In this document: one piece after another, positions 33,889 through 42,931 of the stretch
Layout of the letters: every line of letters starts with the position of its first letter
Position numbering within the stretch: the stretch's first letter is position 1
Source of the DNA: Akkermansia sp.
GTDB lineage: Bacteria > Verrucomicrobiota > Verrucomicrobiia > Verrucomicrobiales > Akkermansiaceae
Assembly (NCBI GenBank): GCA_017471985.1
Contig: JAFURE010000070.1
Location: forward strand, 1-57,340
Direction of reading: 5' to 3'
Length of the DNA stretch: 57,340 nucleotides
Program-made: the position numbers and the translations under genes
Notes under the pieces: generated by a model
What the model was told of the DNA's origin: nothing
The model's input: the letters and a program-made list of their open reading frames with translations, nothing else
The model's database searches: none

Positions 33889-35277
33889 ATGAAAAAATGC
33901 ACCCCCGACAATGAGACGGTCAGCATCTTCGGTGCCACTGATGTGGCAAAGCCGCTGCCCACGGAGCAATTCCCCGAACAGGCCATGCGCCCGGAAGATG
34001 CCTTTCAACTGATTAAAGATGAACTACTGCTTGACGGCAATGCCCGCCAGAACCTGGCAACCTTCTGCCAGACCTGGGACGACACCTGGGTTCACCGCCT
34101 GATGGATATCAGCATATCCAAGAATATGATTGATAAGGACGAATACCCCCAGTGTGCCGAAATCGAGCAGCGCTGCGTGCGCATGATTGCCAACCTCTGG
34201 AATGTGCCGAAGGAGAATACACCTATCGGGTGCTCCACCATCGGCTCGAGCGAGGCCTGCATGCTGGGCGGCATGGCGGCTCTGTGGCGATGGCGAGCCC
34301 GCAGACGCAAGGAAGGCAAGCCCACCGACAAACCCAATCTTGTGTGTGGCCCGGTGCAGATTTGCTGGCATAAGTTCTGCCGCTACTGGGATGTTGAAAT
34401 GCGAGAAATCCCCATGAGCAAGGACAGTTTCTGCATGAGTGAGGAAGAAATGCTCAAGCGGGTGGATGAAAACACCATCTGCGTGGTGCCGACATTCGGC
34501 GTTACTTACACGGGGCAATATGAGTTCCCGGAACCAGTCTGCCGCGCACTCGACAAGCTTGCAGCTGAAGGCGGCCCCGATGTTGACGTACACGTAGACG
34601 CGGCAAGCGGCGGTTTTCTGGCACCCTTCACTGCGCCGGAGATTCCCTTTGACTTCCGCCTGCCCCGCATCAAATCCATCAGCTCCAGCGGTCACAAATA
34701 CGGCCTTGCCCCGGTAGGCTGCGGCTGGGTCGTATGGCGAGATGTGTCGGAACTGCCCAAAGATCTGACCTTTGCCGTGAACTACCTTGGCGGCAGCATA
34801 CCCACCATCGCACTCAATTTCTCGCGCCCGGCCGGTCAGGTTATATCACAGTATTACACTTTCAGCCGACTCGGCATGGAAGGTTACCGTCGCATACACA
34901 ATGCCGCATATCAGGTGGCCGATTTCCTGCACCGAGAGTTCAACAAACTGGGTAAGTTCAAGTTCATTGCCACGGGTAACCCGCAAACGGACATACCGGC
35001 GGTCTGCTTTTACATGAAGAAAGGCTACACCCCCGGTTACAACCTCTACGAGCTGTCAGACAGGCTGCGTATACGTGGCTGGCAGGTGCCGGCGTTCAGC
35101 CTGCCCGCCAATGTGGAGGACATCGTAGTCATGCGCGTGATGGTGCGCCGAGGGTTCACCATGGACATGGCTGCCCTGCTTATGGAGGACGTCAAGCGAG
35201 CCATGGACTTTCTGTCAGCACATGCCCCCGCACAGCATCTGGAGGAGAAAGAGGCCATGACCTTCAAGCATACCTGA
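33889..35277 (+). CDS. gadB: Glutamate decarboxylase
   Basis: A 462-aa PLP enzyme that turns glutamate into GABA, using up a proton. Strong match along its length to E. coli Gad[36 protein letters not shown], and the PLP Lys in S-S-S-G-H-K-Y-G (Lys270). In gut bacteria it serves acid resistance with the GadC antiporter. No antiporter is adjacent, so export of GABA depends on a distant gene. The start at 33889 is preferred because an ATG at 33868 lies in the -10 region. Confidence 0.95.
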   Translation: MKKCTPDNETVSIFGATDVAKPLPTEQFPEQAMRPEDAFQLIKDELLLDGNARQNLATFCQTWDDTWVHRLMDISISKNMIDKDEYPQCAEIEQRCVRMIANLWNVPKENTPIGCSTIGSSEACMLGGMAALWRWRARRRKEGKPTDKPNLVCGPVQICWHKFCRYWDVEMREIPMSKDSFCMSEEEMLKRVDENTICVVPTFGVTYTGQYEFPEPVCRALDKLAAEGGPDVDVHVDAASGGFLAPFTAPEIPFDFRLPRIKSISSSGHKYGLAPVGCGWVVWRDVSELPKDLTFAVNYLGGSIPTIALNFSRPAGQVISQYYTFSRLGMEGYRRIHNAAYQVADFLHREFNKLGKFKFIATGNPQTDIPAVCFYMKKGYTPGYNLYELSDRLRIRGWQVPAFSLPANVEDIVVMRVMVRRGFTMDMAALLMEDVKRAMDFLSAHAPAQHLEEKEAMTFKHT

Positions 35278-35298
35278 TGCGCCACAGCCTCCATACCA

Positions 35299-35338
35299 AT
35301 TGCGCCCTCAGCAAGCCTTTTTCTTGCGGGGGCGCAAT
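35299..35338. terminator. Hairpin at the gad / AP2-like gene junction
   Basis: Inverted repeat ATTGCGCCC / GGGCGCAAT with an inner CAAG / CTTG stem, overlapping the last codons of the minus-strand gene. No U-tract, so termination is uncertain; it may stabilise the mRNA ends. Confidence 0.4.
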
Positions 35339-35598
35339 CCACAGGGATAGCAGGTTTTCTGCTCTTCCTCTCGGAACTCGGCAAAGGCCTTCTCCGGGTC
35401 GCCCGGGGTCAGACGCAGGCGCTCGAGAATGCGATTGCGCATGGTGAGAGCTGCGGCATAGGATTCGGCCTCCCCGCCATACTGTTTATCTGAAAAATAG
35501 CGGGTAAAGTGAACCTGATTGCGGCAGAGTGTCACACGCCATCCCTGAAAGGAAGTGAACTCATAGGTAAACCGAGTGATATTGCGTATAGGCTTCAT
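35308..35598 (-). CDS. Small AP2/ERF-like DNA-binding-domain protein
   Basis: A 96-aa basic protein. The core (about residues 5-60: T-R-F-T-Y-E-F-T-S-F-Q-G-W-R-V-T-L-C-R-N, then T-R-Y-F-S-D-K-Q-Y-G-G, then A-A-A-L-T-M-R-N-R-I) follows the AP2 fold pattern: a G-W-x-V strand, a R-Y-F-S-D strand and a helix ending in an Arg-rich tip. In bacteria such domains occur alone or with HNH endonucleases. The C-terminus is Cys/Lys/Arg-rich (K-T-C-Y-P-C ... K-K-K-A-C). The start at 35598 follows a promoter ending 10 nt before it. Assignment by pattern only. Confidence 0.55.
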   Translation of the reverse strand: MKPIRNITRFTYEFTSFQGWRVTLCRNQVHFTRYFSDKQYGGEAESYAAALTMRNRILERLRLTPGDPEKAFAEFREEEQKTCYPCGLRPRKKKAC

Positions 35599-35608
35599 AA
35601 CTGTGCGC

Positions 35609-35637
35609 ATCATACATCACTAACTACCAGCCGTCAA
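35609..35637 (-). promoter_or_regulatory. Promoter of the AP2-like gene, near-leaderless
   Basis: Minus strand: -35 TTGACG (35632-35637), 17-bp spacer, -10 TATGAT (35609-35614). The ATG at 35598 is 10 nt past the -10. Confidence 0.65.
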
Positions 35638-35668
35638 CAATTATTAGCCGCAACACGGATAACAGGAC

Positions 35669-35696
35669 TTGCAATCCGGCCGCCCCCTGTTAAATT
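35669..35696 (+). promoter_or_regulatory. Promoter of the RHH-like gene, probably leaderless
   Basis: -35 TTGCAA (35669-35674), 16-bp spacer, -10 TAAATT (35691-35696). The ATG at 35706 is 9 nt past the -10. Confidence 0.6.
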
Positions 35697-35705
35697 GTAT
35701 GAGTC

Positions 35706-35933
35706 ATGAGACTCAAATCCATCACATTCCGTTGTTCCGCACCTCAGGTCAGCCGGCTCGAGGAAGCCATGCGTACCCGCAGTACCGAAACCCGTACCGC
35801 CTTCATATCTGCTGCGCTCGAGGAGTTCCTCAACTTCGCCGAGCAGGCAGACGTAGCAAAACTCGACCTCTTTTCGCTGGTTGAACAGGTCGATGCCGTG
35901 GGTTGCGGCACTCCATTCAGGAGCCAGGCCTGA
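35706..35933 (+). CDS. Small ribbon-helix-helix-like protein
   Basis: A 75-aa protein. The first part has an alternating strand (L-K-S-I-T-F-R-C-S) followed by two helices (S-R-L-E-E-A-M-R-T-R and R-T-A-F-I-S-A-A-L-E-E-F-L), the outline of a CopG/Arc ribbon-helix-helix DNA-binding domain. The tail (about 46-75) is not typed. It may be a repressor or an antitoxin-like regulator; no toxin gene is adjacent. It diverges from the AP2-like gene with a shared control region of about 100 bp. Confidence 0.55.
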   Translation: MRLKSITFRCSAPQVSRLEEAMRTRSTETRTAFISAALEEFLNFAEQADVAKLDLFSLVEQVDAVGCGTPFRSQA

Positions 35934-35944
35934 ATAGCGGCCCT

Positions 35945-36865
35945 TCAGTTTTTATCGCTCGCCGATTTACAGCGTTTCTGTTCGCGTGCGGCGAGCGATA
36001 GCTGAATGGCATTGGCCATATTGTGGCAGAATACGTAGAAAACCGGGCCAATGTAAGCAATGGGAGAGGCATAGCTCTGCCCGGCGATATACAGCGTCAG
36101 AATCGTATTCTTCTGCCCCAGAGCCTGAGAGCACTCCCGCTTAAGCTCGGGATACCCCAACCTGTAACCGGCCAGGAATCCTACCGCGCACACCACGACA
36201 GCCCCCAGAGCCATCGGCAGCATGTCCCACAACGAGTAGTCCATTTGCAGAATACGGTGGGTACCGATAGCAGACACAACAATCAGGTTGAAGTTCCAGA
36301 TTCCCAGGGAAACATCCTTTAACTTCCCGGACCACGCCTTGCATGCCGGGTACAGCAGGCGCAGAGCACAGGCCACCACAGCCGGAATGCCCAGTACGAT
36401 GGCAATCTGTCGCGCAACCATGAGCATCAACTCGGTATAACTCAAATCAGGTGAGTTGACAATAAAGGGCAGCACAAAGGGCGTCAGCACAGCAAAGACT
36501 ACCTGACTGAGCACCATCGCCGTCGTAATGAACCCCACATTCCCCCGCAGCAGGTTCACAATGATGGGTGCGGCGGATGCTATCGGGGCTGCACCGCAAT
36601 AGTACACAGCCTCTGCCAGAGCGGGATTTCCCATCAGACGGGCCGCGGCAAAGGCCACAATCCATACTCCCTGCAGAGCCAGCAGCACCCACAGGTGCAT
36701 GAGCCGAGGGCGCAGCTGGGCTGTATCGAGCCCCAGGAAGGTAATAGTCAGCATGACCGTGATGCCGTAGGGCAACAACCAGCCATATTCGCTAATCTGA
36801 GAGTGGAAGATGCCCCCGATAATGAAAGAGAGCACCATCAGAAAACTACGCAACTGCTGTTTCAT
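35945..36865 (-). CDS. Bile acid:sodium symporter (BASS)-family transporter
   Basis: A 306-aa membrane protein with about 9-10 helices. Family marks are the C-G-A-A-P-I-A-S-A-A-P-I-I-V-N-L-L-R-G-N block (about residues 92-111) and G-Q-K-N-T-I-L-T-L-Y-I (near 250), which correspond to the two crossed helices of the sodium/bile-acid fold. The substrate is open: organic anions are typical. The ATG is 1 nt past the stop of the HD phosphodiesterase, so the two are translated from one mRNA. A longer frame from 36925 would overlap that gene by about 60 nt and is unlikely. Confidence 0.75.
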   Translation of the reverse strand: MKQQLRSFLMVLSFIIGGIFHSQISEYGWLLPYGITVMLTITFLGLDTAQLRPRLMHLWVLLALQGVWIVAFAAARLMGNPALAEAVYYCGAAPIASAAPIIVNLLRGNVGFITTAMVLSQVVFAVLTPFVLPFIVNSPDLSYTELMLMVARQIAIVLGIPAVVACALRLLYPACKAWSGKLKDVSLGIWNFNLIVVSAIGTHRILQMDYSLWDMLPMALGAVVVCAVGFLAGYRLGYPELKRECSQALGQKNTILTLYIAGQSYASPIAYIGPVFYVFCHNMANAIQLSLAAREQKRCKSASDKN

Positions 36866-36866
36866 A

Positions 36867-38465
36867 TCAGTTATCGGCCGTTTTGGCCTCGGCACTGCGT
36901 TTCTGAGCCAGTAGCGTAGCGGCATCCCCGGCCTGAGGTTTGGGGTAGGCTATGCGATTGTGGTTCATGGTACGCAGTGTGGTGAAGAAAGCTGTCTTCA
37001 TTTTGGCGATTTCGCCCAGAGTCAGGCCACTGTCCTGCAGATGACCATCCAGAATGCGCCCCTTGAAAATCCCCTCAATCATGTTACGGATATCATCCTC
37101 TGTGGGGTGCTGCAGCGAGCGAGTGGCACTTTCCACAGCATCGGCCATGCTCACAATACCCGACTCGCGGGATTGCGGTATGGGACCGGGATAGGTGAAG
37201 ATGGACTTATCCACCTCATCCGGGCAGGTATCGGTGAGCCCATCATCGAACTTTTTCTTTGCCATCTCGTAGTTATCGAGCGCTTTGCGATAGAAGAAAT
37301 AGGCCGTGGTCGTGCCGTGGTGCTCACGAATAACATCAATGATTCTGGGATTCAGCTTGGCATTCTGGGCGAGCTGGGCGCCCTCCGTCACATGACCGGT
37401 AATGATACGGGCACTGGCCTCGGGGGTGAGGTCTGCGTGGGGCGTCATGGTCTGGTCAATGATATTCTCGGAGAAATACTGAGGGTTCTTCACCTTACCT
37501 ACGTCGTGGTACAGGCCACATACACCGGCGCGCGTCACATCTGCACCGATAGCCTCGGCCGCGGCCTCGGCCAGTCGCTGAACATACAGACTGTGGTGAA
37601 AGGTACCGGGAGCTGTAATCTGCAACTTCTTAAGCAGCGGGTGGTTCATATCCGCCCATTCCAGCCAGGTGATATGGGTAGAGATACCGAACAGGCTCTC
37701 GAGCATAGGCATGACACCATTGACAATAACTGCCAGCAGGAAATTAACACCCAGTGCCATAAACAGCATGGTGAGCAAATCGCCGGCATCGGTCCCCTTG
37801 GCAAAGATGCCGCTCCCATCCGCATGTAATGCCGACAGAGCAAGCGCTGCCAGAAACACAACAAAACCGGTCTTGAAGCCGGCATAGAGAATCTGCTGGC
37901 GTTTCTGCAGGTGACCACAGATAGCAGCCGATACCACACCGGTGAGCAGGCTCAGCACCATATAATCGGCAGTAAACTGCGCCGGATATGACTGTGGGAA
38001 AAACACTACACCGAAGAGCGTGCAGCAAAGTGCCACATAAACACCCATGGAGCGATTAATCAACACCGCTGTTACTGCTGGTGCCAGCATGTAGGGCAAA
38101 ACCAGCAGCTTGTGCCATATCTCGACACCCGGCAGTCCATCCACTCGCGGCCATATACAGTTAATGAGGTATATCACGAACATCTGCCCCAGCGTAGCCA
38201 GCACACACAACAGCACACGCCCTGTATCCAGCTCGCCCTTGCGGTGCCCCAGAGCATAGTAGCCCGTCACAGCCAGCGAACACAGTACAACCCATACCAC
38301 ACGATATGCGCTCTGCAATGGGCTCTGAGCCTGCGAATATACCAGCAGACACAAGGCAGCAACACCAAGAACAGTCAGTAGCAGCAGAGACTGTGAAACT
38401 CGCCTGCCATCGACTGTGGTACTCGCCCCCTTGCGGCGGAATATGGATGAAAAGAAACTTGCCAT
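36867..38465 (-). CDS. HD-domain membrane phosphodiesterase, PgpH-like (c-di-AMP?)
   Basis: A 532-aa protein. Residues about 24-255 hold seven or so membrane helices (the 7TM part). The cytoplasmic C-terminal half is an HD domain with A-P-G-T-F-H-H-S (about 285-292), L-Y-H-D-V-G-K (318-324, His320/Asp321), N-P-Q-Y-F-S-E-N, H-V-T-E-G (His358) and R-E-H-H-G-T-T (His382/383). These are the metal ligands of PgpH-type enzymes, which hydrolyse cyclic di-AMP. The large extracellular N-terminal domain of classic 7TM-HDED proteins is missing. The start at 38465 is set by a consensus promoter; an ATG at 38483 overlaps the -10. First gene of a unit with the BASS transporter. Confidence 0.85.
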   Translation of the reverse strand: MASFFSSIFRRKGASTTVDGRRVSQSLLLLTVLGVAALCLLVYSQAQSPLQSAYRVVWVVLCSLAVTGYYALGHRKGELDTGRVLLCVLATLGQMFVIYLINCIWPRVDGLPGVEIWHKLLVLPYMLAPAVTAVLINRSMGVYVALCCTLFGVVFFPQSYPAQFTADYMVLSLLTGVVSAAICGHLQKRQQILYAGFKTGFVVFLAALALSALHADGSGIFAKGTDAGDLLTMLFMALGVNFLLAVIVNGVMPMLESLFGISTHITWLEWADMNHPLLKKLQITAPGTFHHSLYVQRLAEAAAEAIGADVTRAGVCGLYHDVGKVKNPQYFSENIIDQTMTPHADLTPEASARIITGHVTEGAQLAQNAKLNPRIIDVIREHHGTTTAYFFYRKALDNYEMAKKKFDDGLTDTCPDEVDKSIFTYPGPIPQSRESGIVSMADAVESATRSLQHPTEDDIRNMIEGIFKGRILDGHLQDSGLTLGEIAKMKTAFFTTLRTMNHNRIAYPKPQAGDAATLLAQKRSAEAKTADN

Positions 38466-38484
38466 ACAACTTTTGCTGTTGCTC

Positions 38485-38513
38485 ATTATACTCACCAGTT
38501 CACTCCTTGTCAA
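38485..38513 (-). promoter_or_regulatory. Perfect-consensus promoter of the HD/BASS unit
   Basis: Minus strand: -35 TTGACA (38508-38513), 17-bp spacer, -10 TATAAT (38485-38490). The ATG at 38465 is 19 nt past the -10. Confidence 0.85.
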
Positions 38514-38570
38514 GTTCAGGCTTCAGCCAAATAAAAACACAGGCATGACCGGATTCAGGCTTGACAAGGT
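38506..38570. repeat. Separated inverted repeat in the HD/topB divergent region
   Basis: CCTTGTCAAG near 38506-38515 and CTTGACAAGG near 38560-38569 are inverted copies about 45 bp apart. Each is next to a TTCAGGCTT copy. The left copy contains the -35 of the HD gene promoter. It may be a pair of regulator sites or just two copies of a -35 element. Confidence 0.45.
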
Positions 38571-38656
38571 GAAAGTTTTTTTGTCTTTCTATAGATAGGC
38601 AAGGCGCTCCGCGCGGAGTGCGCCGTCATTTTCACCACCACACATCTGACATCAGC

Positions 38657-41521
38657 ATGGCCAAAACGCTCATCATCGCAGAGAAACCCAGCGTAGCCGG
38701 AGATCTGGCACGCGTGCTCGGCAAAAAGACCGGCAAGTTCCGCAAGACCGAAACATCCGGAAGCTATGAGAACGATTCCCTCATCATCACCTCTGCCGTA
38801 GGTCATCTCGTTGAGCAGAAGAAACCCCAGACAGAAGACGGCAAGAGCCTGCCGTGGAAAATGGACTACCTGCCGGTCATGCCCAAGAGCATGGAGCTGG
38901 AGCCCATTGCAAAATCAGCAGACCGCCTGAAAAAGGTGCTGAAACTCGCCCGCAGCAAGGAAGTAACAGCTATGGTGAATGCATGCGATGCCGGGCGCGA
39001 AGGTGAACTTATATTCCGCAATATCATACGTTACGGCAAAATCAAAAAGCCCATCAGCCGCCTGTGGATGCAGAGCATGACCGATGACGCTATATTGGAG
39101 GCCTGGGCCAGCCTGAAGAGCGATGCCGATATGGCGAATCTGGCGGACGCCGCCGTCTGCCGCTCGGAGAGTGACTGGCTGGTGGGGCTTAACAGCACTC
39201 GTGCCCTCACCGTACTACAATCGTCCGCGGGCGGCTTTAACATTACCCCCACCGGTCGCGTTCAGACCCCTACTCTGGCCCTACTGGCAGCTCGCCAGAA
39301 GGACATTCTTGCCTTTACTCCCGAAACGTACTACGAAGTACGAGCCACCTTCAAGGCGCAAGTCGGCAGCTATGAAGGTCGCTGGTTCGACCCGGAATGG
39401 AAAAAAGACGAAAATCACCCCCAGCGTACTCGCGAACGCCTGTGGGACGCTGAAATCGCAGAGGCCATAGCCCGCCGCTGCGAGGGGCGCCCGGCCGAAG
39501 TAAAAGAGGTGAAAAAGCCGGTATCCATGCCGCCGCCCCTGCTCTTTGACCTGACCTCCCTGCAGAAGGAAGCCAGCAATCGCTATGGATTTTCTGCCAG
39601 TCGAACCCTGCAGATTGCTCAGGAATGCTACGAAAAGCACAAAGTTCTCACCTATCCGCGAACGGACTCCAAGTTCCTGCCCGAGGACTACCTGAAAATT
39701 GCCACACGCACCGTGGCTGCCATTGGCGAGAACATCGAAACTCTGGCTCCCTTTGCCCAGGAGATTCTGAACGACCACCGCATACGCCCCAGCAAGCGCG
39801 TGTTTGACAGCAGCAAAGTGAGCGACCACTTCGCCATCATCCCCACCGGTAAGTTTGTCAACCTCACGGGGGATGCCGCCAAGATTTTCAATCTGGTCGT
39901 TCAGCGATTCCTTGGCGTTTTCCTGCCCAACGCTGAGTACGAAGACACCGACCGCACCAGTATTGTCAGCAGCCCCGGAGCCAAAGACCACTTCCATACC
40001 CATGGGCGAGTTCTGCTGAAAGCGGGTTGGAAAGCCCTCTACAGCTCCCCCGAGCGCCGCAAGAAAGATGAGCTTTGCCCCGTGCAGCCCGGCGAAAAGG
40101 TTCTGACAAAGAAAACCGCCTCCATTCAAGATCAAACCAAGCCCCCGGCACCGTATACGGAAGCGACCCTGCTCACCGCCATGGAAACAGCCGGTAAGCT
40201 GGTGGAGGACGAAGAACTGGCCTATGCCATGAAAGAGCGAGGTCTGGGCACCCCCGCCACGCGAGCCGCCATCATCGAGGGACTGCTCACGCAGGAATAC
40301 ATTGCCCGTGACGGCAAGGACCTCGTGGCCACGCGTCGCGGCATCGACCTCATTGACCTACTGAGCAAAATCGGCCTCAGCACCCTCTCCAGCCCCGAGC
40401 TCACGGGCGAGTGGGAGTACCGGCTCAAACTCATGGAGAGCGGCAAACTCGGGCGCGATTCCTTCATGAAGGACATCCGCACCTACACGGCTGACATCGT
40501 GCATGCCGTGCGAGATTACATGAGTAACGGCAAAAACCCCGACCTGAGTATTGCCTGCCCGGCCTGCGGTACCGCACCGCTCAGCAGCAGGGTCGATGCC
40601 GTATCCTGCACCGGTTGCAAGTTCCGACTGCGCCGCGTGCATGCCGGTCTGGGATTGAACGATGAGTTGCTGACTCAACTTATCACCACGCGCAGCCTGC
40701 CCGTCATGGAAGGGTTCCGCTCCAAGTTCGGCAAGCCCTTCAAGGCAGGGCTGCGTTTGCTGGAGCCCGAGAAAGAAGGAGGCGTATGGAAAGCCGAGTT
40801 CTATTTTGAAGATGAAAAGACGGATTCCCGTAGCGAGCCCGAGGTTCGCAGCAGTCTGGGCAAAGTAACAGTCAAAGACCAGGGCGAGCTCGAACTCGTA
40901 GAAAATGATAAGCAATGGAGTGTTCCGGAGTTCCGCCTGAGCGGTAGTAAGACCGGCTTTGCCATGGCCAAGGTCATTCTCGGCAAGCCCATTTCCATTG
41001 ACCAGCTCTACAAAGTTCTGGCAGAGGGCAAGAGCGAGCTCATCACCGGCTTTATATCCCAGCGCACCAACAGACCTTTCGATGCCTATCTGGTGCTCGA
41101 TGCTCGCAAGGGCAATGTCGGCTTCGAGTTCCCGCCCCGCGACCCCCGCAAGAAGGACAGCAAGTCCACCGCCGACAGCAAGTTTACCGCAGCAGACGCC
41201 ACCGTACAGGATTTATCGAAGGCCACACGGCACGGCGTGCTCAAGATTAAAGGCAAGGGCGAACACGAGCTGCTGGAAACCGAAGAGGCCTGGCACGTAG
41301 AAGGGCTGGCATACGGCAAGAACCGCAAGCCGCTGGTCATACCTCACACCATGTGCGGCATTTCTCTGACAGCCGAGGTTGTAGGCCGCCTGCTCACCAA
41401 GGGCAAGACGGAGCTCATTAAAGACTTCGTCAGCCACAAGAGCGGCAAGAAGTTCGACGCCTACCTCGTATTCACCCCCACAACGGGCCGTGTCTCTTAC
41501 GAGTTCCCGCCAAAGAAATAA
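38657..41521 (+). CDS. topB: DNA topoisomerase III (type IA)
   Basis: A 954-aa enzyme that passes single strands to decatenate DNA and resolve recombination and replication intermediates. The Toprim domain has I-I-A-E-K-P-S-V-A and D-A-G-R-E-G-E-L-I-F-R. The active Tyr is in L-T-Y-P-R-T-D-S-K-F (Tyr333). The C-terminus carries a zinc-ribbon (C-P-A-C-G ... C-T-G-C, about 635-655) and three TopB C-terminal repeats (K-x-x-F-x-A-x-L type), the last ending in V-S-Y-E-F-P-P. It is longer than E. coli TopB (653 aa), as in TopB of plasmid and integrative elements and many other phyla. No mobile-element genes flank it. Confidence 0.93.
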   Translation: MAKTLIIAEKPSVAGDLARVLGKKTGKFRKTETSGSYENDSLIITSAVGHLVEQKKPQTEDGKSLPWKMDYLPVMPKSMELEPIAKSADRLKKVLKLARSKEVTAMVNACDAGREGELIFRNIIRYGKIKKPISRLWMQSMTDDAILEAWASLKSDADMANLADAAVCRSESDWLVGLNSTRALTVLQSSAGGFNITPTGRVQTPTLALLAARQKDILAFTPETYYEVRATFKAQVGSYEGRWFDPEWKKDENHPQRTRERLWDAEIAEAIARRCEGRPAEVKEVKKPVSMPPPLLFDLTSLQKEASNRYGFSASRTLQIAQECYEKHKVLTYPRTDSKFLPEDYLKIATRTVAAIGENIETLAPFAQEILNDHRIRPSKRVFDSSKVSDHFAIIPTGKFVNLTGDAAKIFNLVVQRFLGVFLPNAEYEDTDRTSIVSSPGAKDHFHTHGRVLLKAGWKALYSSPERRKKDELCPVQPGEKVLTKKTASIQDQTKPPAPYTEATLLTAMETAGKLVEDEELAYAMKERGLGTPATRAAIIEGLLTQEYIARDGKDLVATRRGIDLIDLLSKIGLSTLSSPELTGEWEYRLKLMESGKLGRDSFMKDIRTYTADIVHAVRDYMSNGKNPDLSIACPACGTAPLSSRVDAVSCTGCKFRLRRVHAGLGLNDELLTQLITTRSLPVMEGFRSKFGKPFKAGLRLLEPEKEGGVWKAEFYFEDEKTDSRSEPEVRSSLGKVTVKDQGELELVENDKQWSVPEFRLSGSKTGFAMAKVILGKPISIDQLYKVLAEGKSELITGFISQRTNRPFDAYLVLDARKGNVGFEFPPRDPRKKDSKSTADSKFTAADATVQDLSKATRHGVLKIKGKGEHELLETEEAWHVEGLAYGKNRKPLVIPHTMCGISLTAEVVGRLLTKGKTELIKDFVSHKSGKKFDAYLVFTPTTGRVSYEFPPKK

Positions 41522-41532
41522 GCTAAAGGTTT

Positions 41533-41570
41533 AAAATAAAAGGCTGAGCCCACGCTCAGCTTTTTATTTT
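41533..41570. terminator. Bidirectional terminator between topB and the patatin gene
   Basis: Inverted repeat AAAATAAAAGGCTGAG / CTCAGCTTTTTATTTT with a 5-nt loop. It overlaps the last codons of the patatin gene and has U-tracts on both strands. Confidence 0.9.
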
Positions 41571-42869
41571 GACACAATTAGCGGCGCGACAGATAAACTG
41601 CATTTTTCCCTCTGTCTGGTCCGCCTCGCCTGATTTCAATAACTCCTGCGTATAGAACAGATAATCAGCATAGGAGGCGGACATTTCATCCGCAAAGGGA
41701 TTCGGGTCACAGGCAATCAGAATCAATATCACATTGCCATTATCAAAACGGAGATATTCGAACCCATCATCCTCAAACACCCCGGTCAATGCAGAGCCAA
41801 TGTAGGAGCTATGTAAGCAGCTTGTCTTCATCGACTCATCGCCGACCTTCTCAGCCACAGCATCATCCGGCACAGCCGCGCAGAAGCGATACTTGCCGCA
41901 GACGGAACGATGCAGGCAGCGGGATTCAAACTCAAACCAATACTCCATTTGCCCGTCGGACGTCTTCCGAACAGACAGCCCCCGGAACCCGTGGCAGTTG
42001 AGCACTGGCAGCACATCCTTCGCATCGGACAGGAAATAACGCACTTCTTCAAGGCGCTCCAGTGCCATATCTCGCCCAATTTGATAGGCGCTGTACAGGT
42101 TCTCGGGCTTCTTTTCCACACGACTCACCGGCAGGGCTCTCCAGGGACGCAGAACCAGAATATCGCCGGCAGCCTCCTTCTTTTCAATGTAACGGAGCGT
42201 TTCGTTGTACACCAAGTGGCGTTGCTCCATGGCTTTCACCAGTTTCGGGTACTTGCGGTACATCAGTCGCACCATAAACAGCAGGCCGTTTTCTTTCTTC
42301 TCATACGTGGGCGGCTGGGTCAGTATCACCACATTCCGGTTGTAGCCCAGTTCCTCGAAATAACGCAAGGGAATGGAGTCAGATATTCCGCCATCCAGCA
42401 GCTTGCGCCCCTCAATCTCCACCATCTGCGATACCAGCGGCATGGAGGCCGAGGCACGAATCCACTCAAAGCCATAATCCTCCTTACCGAGGAACTGATG
42501 ATACACAGGTCCACCGGTCTCGACATCCGTACAAACCAGATAGAACGGCATGGGATTTCTGCTGAAGGCGTCAAAGTCGAATGGGTCGTGCACCAGCGGT
42601 ACTTCGCCATAGGCAAAATCGCGGCTGTAGATATTACCATCCCGCAGCAGACTGCGCAGGCCACAATAGCGAGGGTCATTGCAGAACTCTGCATTGTACC
42701 GGATAGCACGCCCAATCTGGCCTGACTTGAAGTTCACCCCGAAAGCGGCACCGGCGGACACACCTATCGTGCCGTCAAACTGTACACCCTCCTCCATGAA
42801 TACATCAAGTATCCCCGCAGTAAACATACCGCGCATCGCGCCGCCTTCCAGTACCAGACCAGTTTTCAT
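41556..42869 (-). CDS. Patatin-like phospholipase
   Basis: A 437-aa lipid acyl hydrolase. The oxyanion loop is G-G-A-M-R-G (residues 9-14), the nucleophile is Ser38 in G-V-S-A-G, and the catalytic Asp is in D-G-G (Asp159). The Ser-Asp dyad is complete. The C-terminal 170 residues after the patatin fold are of unknown kind. No signal peptide is seen, so it is cytoplasmic or exported by another route; many bacterial patatins act on phospholipids. The start at 42869 (MKTGLVLEGG) is set by a promoter whose -10 ends 8 nt before it; an ATG at 42902 lies inside the promoter. Confidence 0.88.
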   Translation of the reverse strand: MKTGLVLEGGAMRGMFTAGILDVFMEEGVQFDGTIGVSAGAAFGVNFKSGQIGRAIRYNAEFCNDPRYCGLRSLLRDGNIYSRDFAYGEVPLVHDPFDFDAFSRNPMPFYLVCTDVETGGPVYHQFLGKEDYGFEWIRASASMPLVSQMVEIEGRKLLDGGISDSIPLRYFEELGYNRNVVILTQPPTYEKKENGLLFMVRLMYRKYPKLVKAMEQRHLVYNETLRYIEKKEAAGDILVLRPWRALPVSRVEKKPENLYSAYQIGRDMALERLEEVRYFLSDAKDVLPVLNCHGFRGLSVRKTSDGQMEYWFEFESRCLHRSVCGKYRFCAAVPDDAVAEKVGDESMKTSCLHSSYIGSALTGVFEDDGFEYLRFDNGNVILILIACDPNPFADEMSASYADYLFYTQELLKSGEADQTEGKMQFICRAANCVKIKS

Positions 42870-42877
42870 CAGACGAG

Positions 42878-42906
42878 AGTCTACCATATTCAAACATTCC
42901 ACGCAA
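42878..42906 (-). promoter_or_regulatory. Promoter of the patatin gene, probably leaderless
   Basis: Minus strand: -35 TTGCGT (42901-42906), 17-bp spacer, -10 TAGACT (42878-42883). The ATG at 42869 is 8 nt past the -10. Confidence 0.65.
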
Positions 42907-42931
42907 GACTTTGCTTGCCCGGGCTCAACTC

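Noticed and set aside
38561-38600. TTGACA upstream of topB as its promoter
   Set aside because: No hexamer resembling TATAAT lies 15-19 bp downstream; the nearest (TATAGA) is too far.
38657-41521. Long topoisomerase III as a mark of an integrative element
   Set aside because: No integrase, relaxase, transfer genes or attachment repeats are seen nearby, and flanking genes are ordinary chromosomal ones.
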